DNA of 64,000 nucleotides from Acidobacteriota bacterium (lineage in GTDB: Bacteria; Acidobacteriota; Blastocatellia; Chloracidobacteriales; Chloracidobacteriaceae): contig JACQXX010000116.1 of NCBI GenBank assembly GCA_016208495.1, forward strand, positions 62,001-126,000, in the 5' to 3' direction. Numbering within the stretch: the first letter of the stretch is position 1; every line of letters starts with the position of its first letter. A model generated the notes under the pieces. It saw only the letters and a list, made by a program, of their open reading frames with translations, searched no databases and had not been told where the DNA came from. The position numbers were made by a program, and so were the translations under genes. Positions 62,525 to 64,000 of the stretch are shown piece by piece.

Positions 62525-64000
62525 TTAGCCTCCAGCCTTCAATTCCAACAATCGAATTTCCTGTGATGTCACCACATACAGACCCTGGCGACCAGCAATC
62601 AGTTGACATCCGGCATCCACAAAACTTTCGGTATCAGGAAATTCACGGGTTTTGAGTATCTGGTTAAACTTTGGCTCCATTCGAATAATGCCATCATCGG
62701 TGGCAACGAGCAGAAAATTTCCAACCGCGCATTTTCCGCGAAGCGTTGAAAGCCAGCTTCCATCACCGGCTTCGGCTTCCGCCGTGGCTTCAATTGTTCC
62801 GTTGGGCCGGATCACCGTGCAGCGGTTGACGGTTCGGCCCTGAATGTTTTCTGAAGTGAAAAACCACGCCCGGTCATCCGTGAACAGACAGTTGGCTTCC
62901 AGCAGTTGCCCACGAAATTTCGGCAGGCTGATATTGTCGTTGAGTCCAGGCTGGGTGGTGTGAAAAGTGAACGCAACACTCAGTTCACCAGCTCGATACA
63001 ATCCAAACCCGAATTTTGAACCAACCCAAAATTGAGTTTGACCGGTGAGGACTTCGCCGACTAGCTCTGGCCCATAGTTGCCATCCCGCATTAACTGCCC
63101 GCTGGTAATCCAGTACCGGGCACTTTCGGTCGCCGCCACTGCTGGCTGGTTATGGAACATATCCACACTGAGCCGATCAATGTGCGGATTATCCGGGGTG
63201 AGTGTCAGCAGCAAGCCATCCCGAGCCAGCAATGTTCGGTTTCCACAGAGCGCAAAGCCCATTTTGGGATCGAGTCCACCGTGCAGCACCGTGCCGCCAT
63301 CTTCCCGGCGATAGGTGCCATTTTCGTGAACCAGCCAGCGCAGGTCACCATTCTGGTATTCAACCGCTAAAATCCGGCCACGCGTTGTAAACAATTGAGT
63401 GGCAGTGACCGTCCCACGAATGACCGTGACTGATTTCACGGCTGCCGGCGCGGCCTGAGCACAGTTTGGACAGACCATCCGGGCGTGTTCGGTATTGCAA
63501 GCTGTGCAGGTTGTCCAGCGTAACGTATCAAGCAGATCAACCGGGAACTGGCCGCGTGAATCTTTTTCAAAGACCAGATGAAAGTACTGTAACAGCTCAT
63601 CCGGCAATACTTTGTAGGGGGTCGCGGGTTTCGGATACCGGACCGCCGGGTGAAACACTGTGATCCGGTGCAATGGTCGCAAATCGTGTGGAACGGCTGG
63701 TTTGCTTCCGCCCTTGGGTTTGTAGATGCCTCCGTACGGGTCAACAAACAGCAAACACTGCATCAGCATGACCGCGAAGGCATACCAGTCGGAATCAGCC
63801 GTGTGCGGACGAAATAACATCAGGCTTTGTGCCTGTGGGTCACAGAGCAACGGGTCTACGAACCGTTGGGTGAACACCTGACAGAAAAATTTGCCGAACT
63901 GAAAGCTGTCGGCGTCAATCAAATTGGCTTCTGTCCCAAGCACCATCACATTCAGGTCATTAAAGTCGCCAATCACAACGCCTGAGCGATGCAAATCGCC
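62525..64000 (-). CDS. Kinase-like protein with zinc ribbon and C-terminal propeller-like region (5' truncated by window)
   Basis: Only the C-terminal 491 codons are in the window; the gene continues beyond 64000. The visible part begins in the catalytic loop of a protein-kinase-like domain (SGVVIGDFNDLNVMV, where HRDLKPxN would be), followed by LIDADSFQF in place of DFG and the ADSDWYAFAVMLMQ helix. This variant is like the kinases that pair with vWA proteins in Ter-type operons. A zinc ribbon (CTACNTEHARMVCPNC) follows, and then about 320 residues of repeated beta strands with WxxG-like turns, resembling a beta-propeller. The first visible TTG is inside the kinase fold and is not the start. 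As the first visible gene of the series it is a likely sensor or regulator. Confidence 0.75.
   Translation of the reverse strand, partial: GDLHRSGVVIGDFNDLNVMVLGTEANLIDADSFQFGKFFCQVFTQRFVDPLLCDPQAQSLMLFRPHTADSDWYAFAVMLMQCLLFVDPYGGIYKPKGGSKPAVPHDLRPLHRITVFHPAVRYPKPATPYKVLPDELLQYFHLVFEKDSRGQFPVDLLDTLRWTTCTACNTEHARMVCPNCAQAAPAAVKSVTVIRGTVTATQLFTTRGRILAVEYQNGDLRWLVHENGTYRREDGGTVLHGGLDPKMGFALCGNRTLLARDGLLLTLTPDNPHIDRLSVDMFHNQPAVAATESARYWITSGQLMRDGNYGPELVGEVLTGQTQFWVGSKFGFGLYRAGELSVAFTFHTTQPGLNDNISLPKFRGQLLEANCLFTDDRAWFFTSENIQGRTVNRCTVIRPNGTIEATAEAEAGDGSWLSTLRGKCAVGNFLLVATDDGIIRMEPKFNQILKTREFPDTESFVDAGCQLIAGRQGLYVVTSQEIRLLELKAGG

Overview
The window looks like the chromosome of a Gram-negative, non-photosynthetic bacterium. 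Lipopolysaccharide genes (kdsB, waaF) and a hopanoid glycosyltransferase (hpnI-like) indicate an outer membrane. The gene complement (tal-pgi fusion, zwf-opcA, MoxR/DUF5682 genes, Rpn-type nuclease) and the repeat-filled gaps would fit Acidobacteriota, perhaps Blastocatellia. That placement is inference from gene content, not a database result. There is one tRNA, tRNA-Leu(UAG). No rRNA, CRISPR array, prophage or complete insertion sequence was seen.

Layout. 0-4.3 kb: radical SAM protein, tRNA-Leu, KfrA-like coiled-coil DNA-binding protein, 2-Cys peroxiredoxin, purS-purQ. 5-23 kb: a sugar-phosphate block, nearly all on the plus strand: transketolase, an APC amino-acid permease, a transaldolase/glucose-6-phosphate isomerase fusion, gnd, zwf, opcA, pgl, a polyphosphate glucokinase, an ATP glucokinase and an FGGY sugar kinase. 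Together they phosphorylate glucose by two routes and run the whole oxidative pentose-phosphate pathway. 23-26 kb: leuS with an unusual insertion, then a small MITE-like element and an Rpn/PD-(D/E)XK-type protein. 27-33.5 kb: a MoxR AAA ATPase, a lipoprotein and a giant DUF5682-vWA fusion. 33.7-42 kb: hpnI-like glycosyltransferase, selD, cupin, a secreted protein, a hypothetical protein, kdsB and pyrG. 42-50 kb: a secreted protein with two pilin-like segments, a CruF-like carotenoid protein, an ECF sigma/membrane protein/Spy-like trio, a rhodanese and a phosphoribosyltransferase. 49.5-54.7 kb: a minus-strand set with a two-TM protein, a PilT/GspE-type ATPase and a diguanylate cyclase. 54.8-64 kb: waaF, then a minus-strand series of eight genes running off the end of the window.

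The eight-gene series is the best candidate for an undescribed system. In transcription order it encodes a kinase-like protein (partial), a nicotinamidase-like cysteine hydrolase, a vWA protein, a NADAR protein, an SPFH/band-7 protein, an NAD-kinase-like protein with an altered GGDGT motif, a nucleoside 2-deoxyribosyltransferase-like protein and a NUDIX protein with a C-terminal extension. Five of the eight belong to families that act on NAD, ADP-ribose or related nucleosides. The other three are signalling or scaffold families.

The second theme is repeats. Almost every gap holds short tandem arrays with 7-bp units (GTGGTTA, GCGAGTA, ACCCGGA, AACCCTG, TTCATTC, AGTAGTC) or 8-bp units (GTGACAAG). 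The same families recur on both strands and often form inverted pairs. Heptamer arrays of this kind resemble the STRR repeats of heterocystous cyanobacteria. In at least two genes the stop codon lies inside such an array, and one array is translated in frame at the start of the DUF5682-vWA gene. Two copies of a MITE-like element with terminal inverted repeats lie 40 kb apart, and a palindromic dispersed repeat is present three times.
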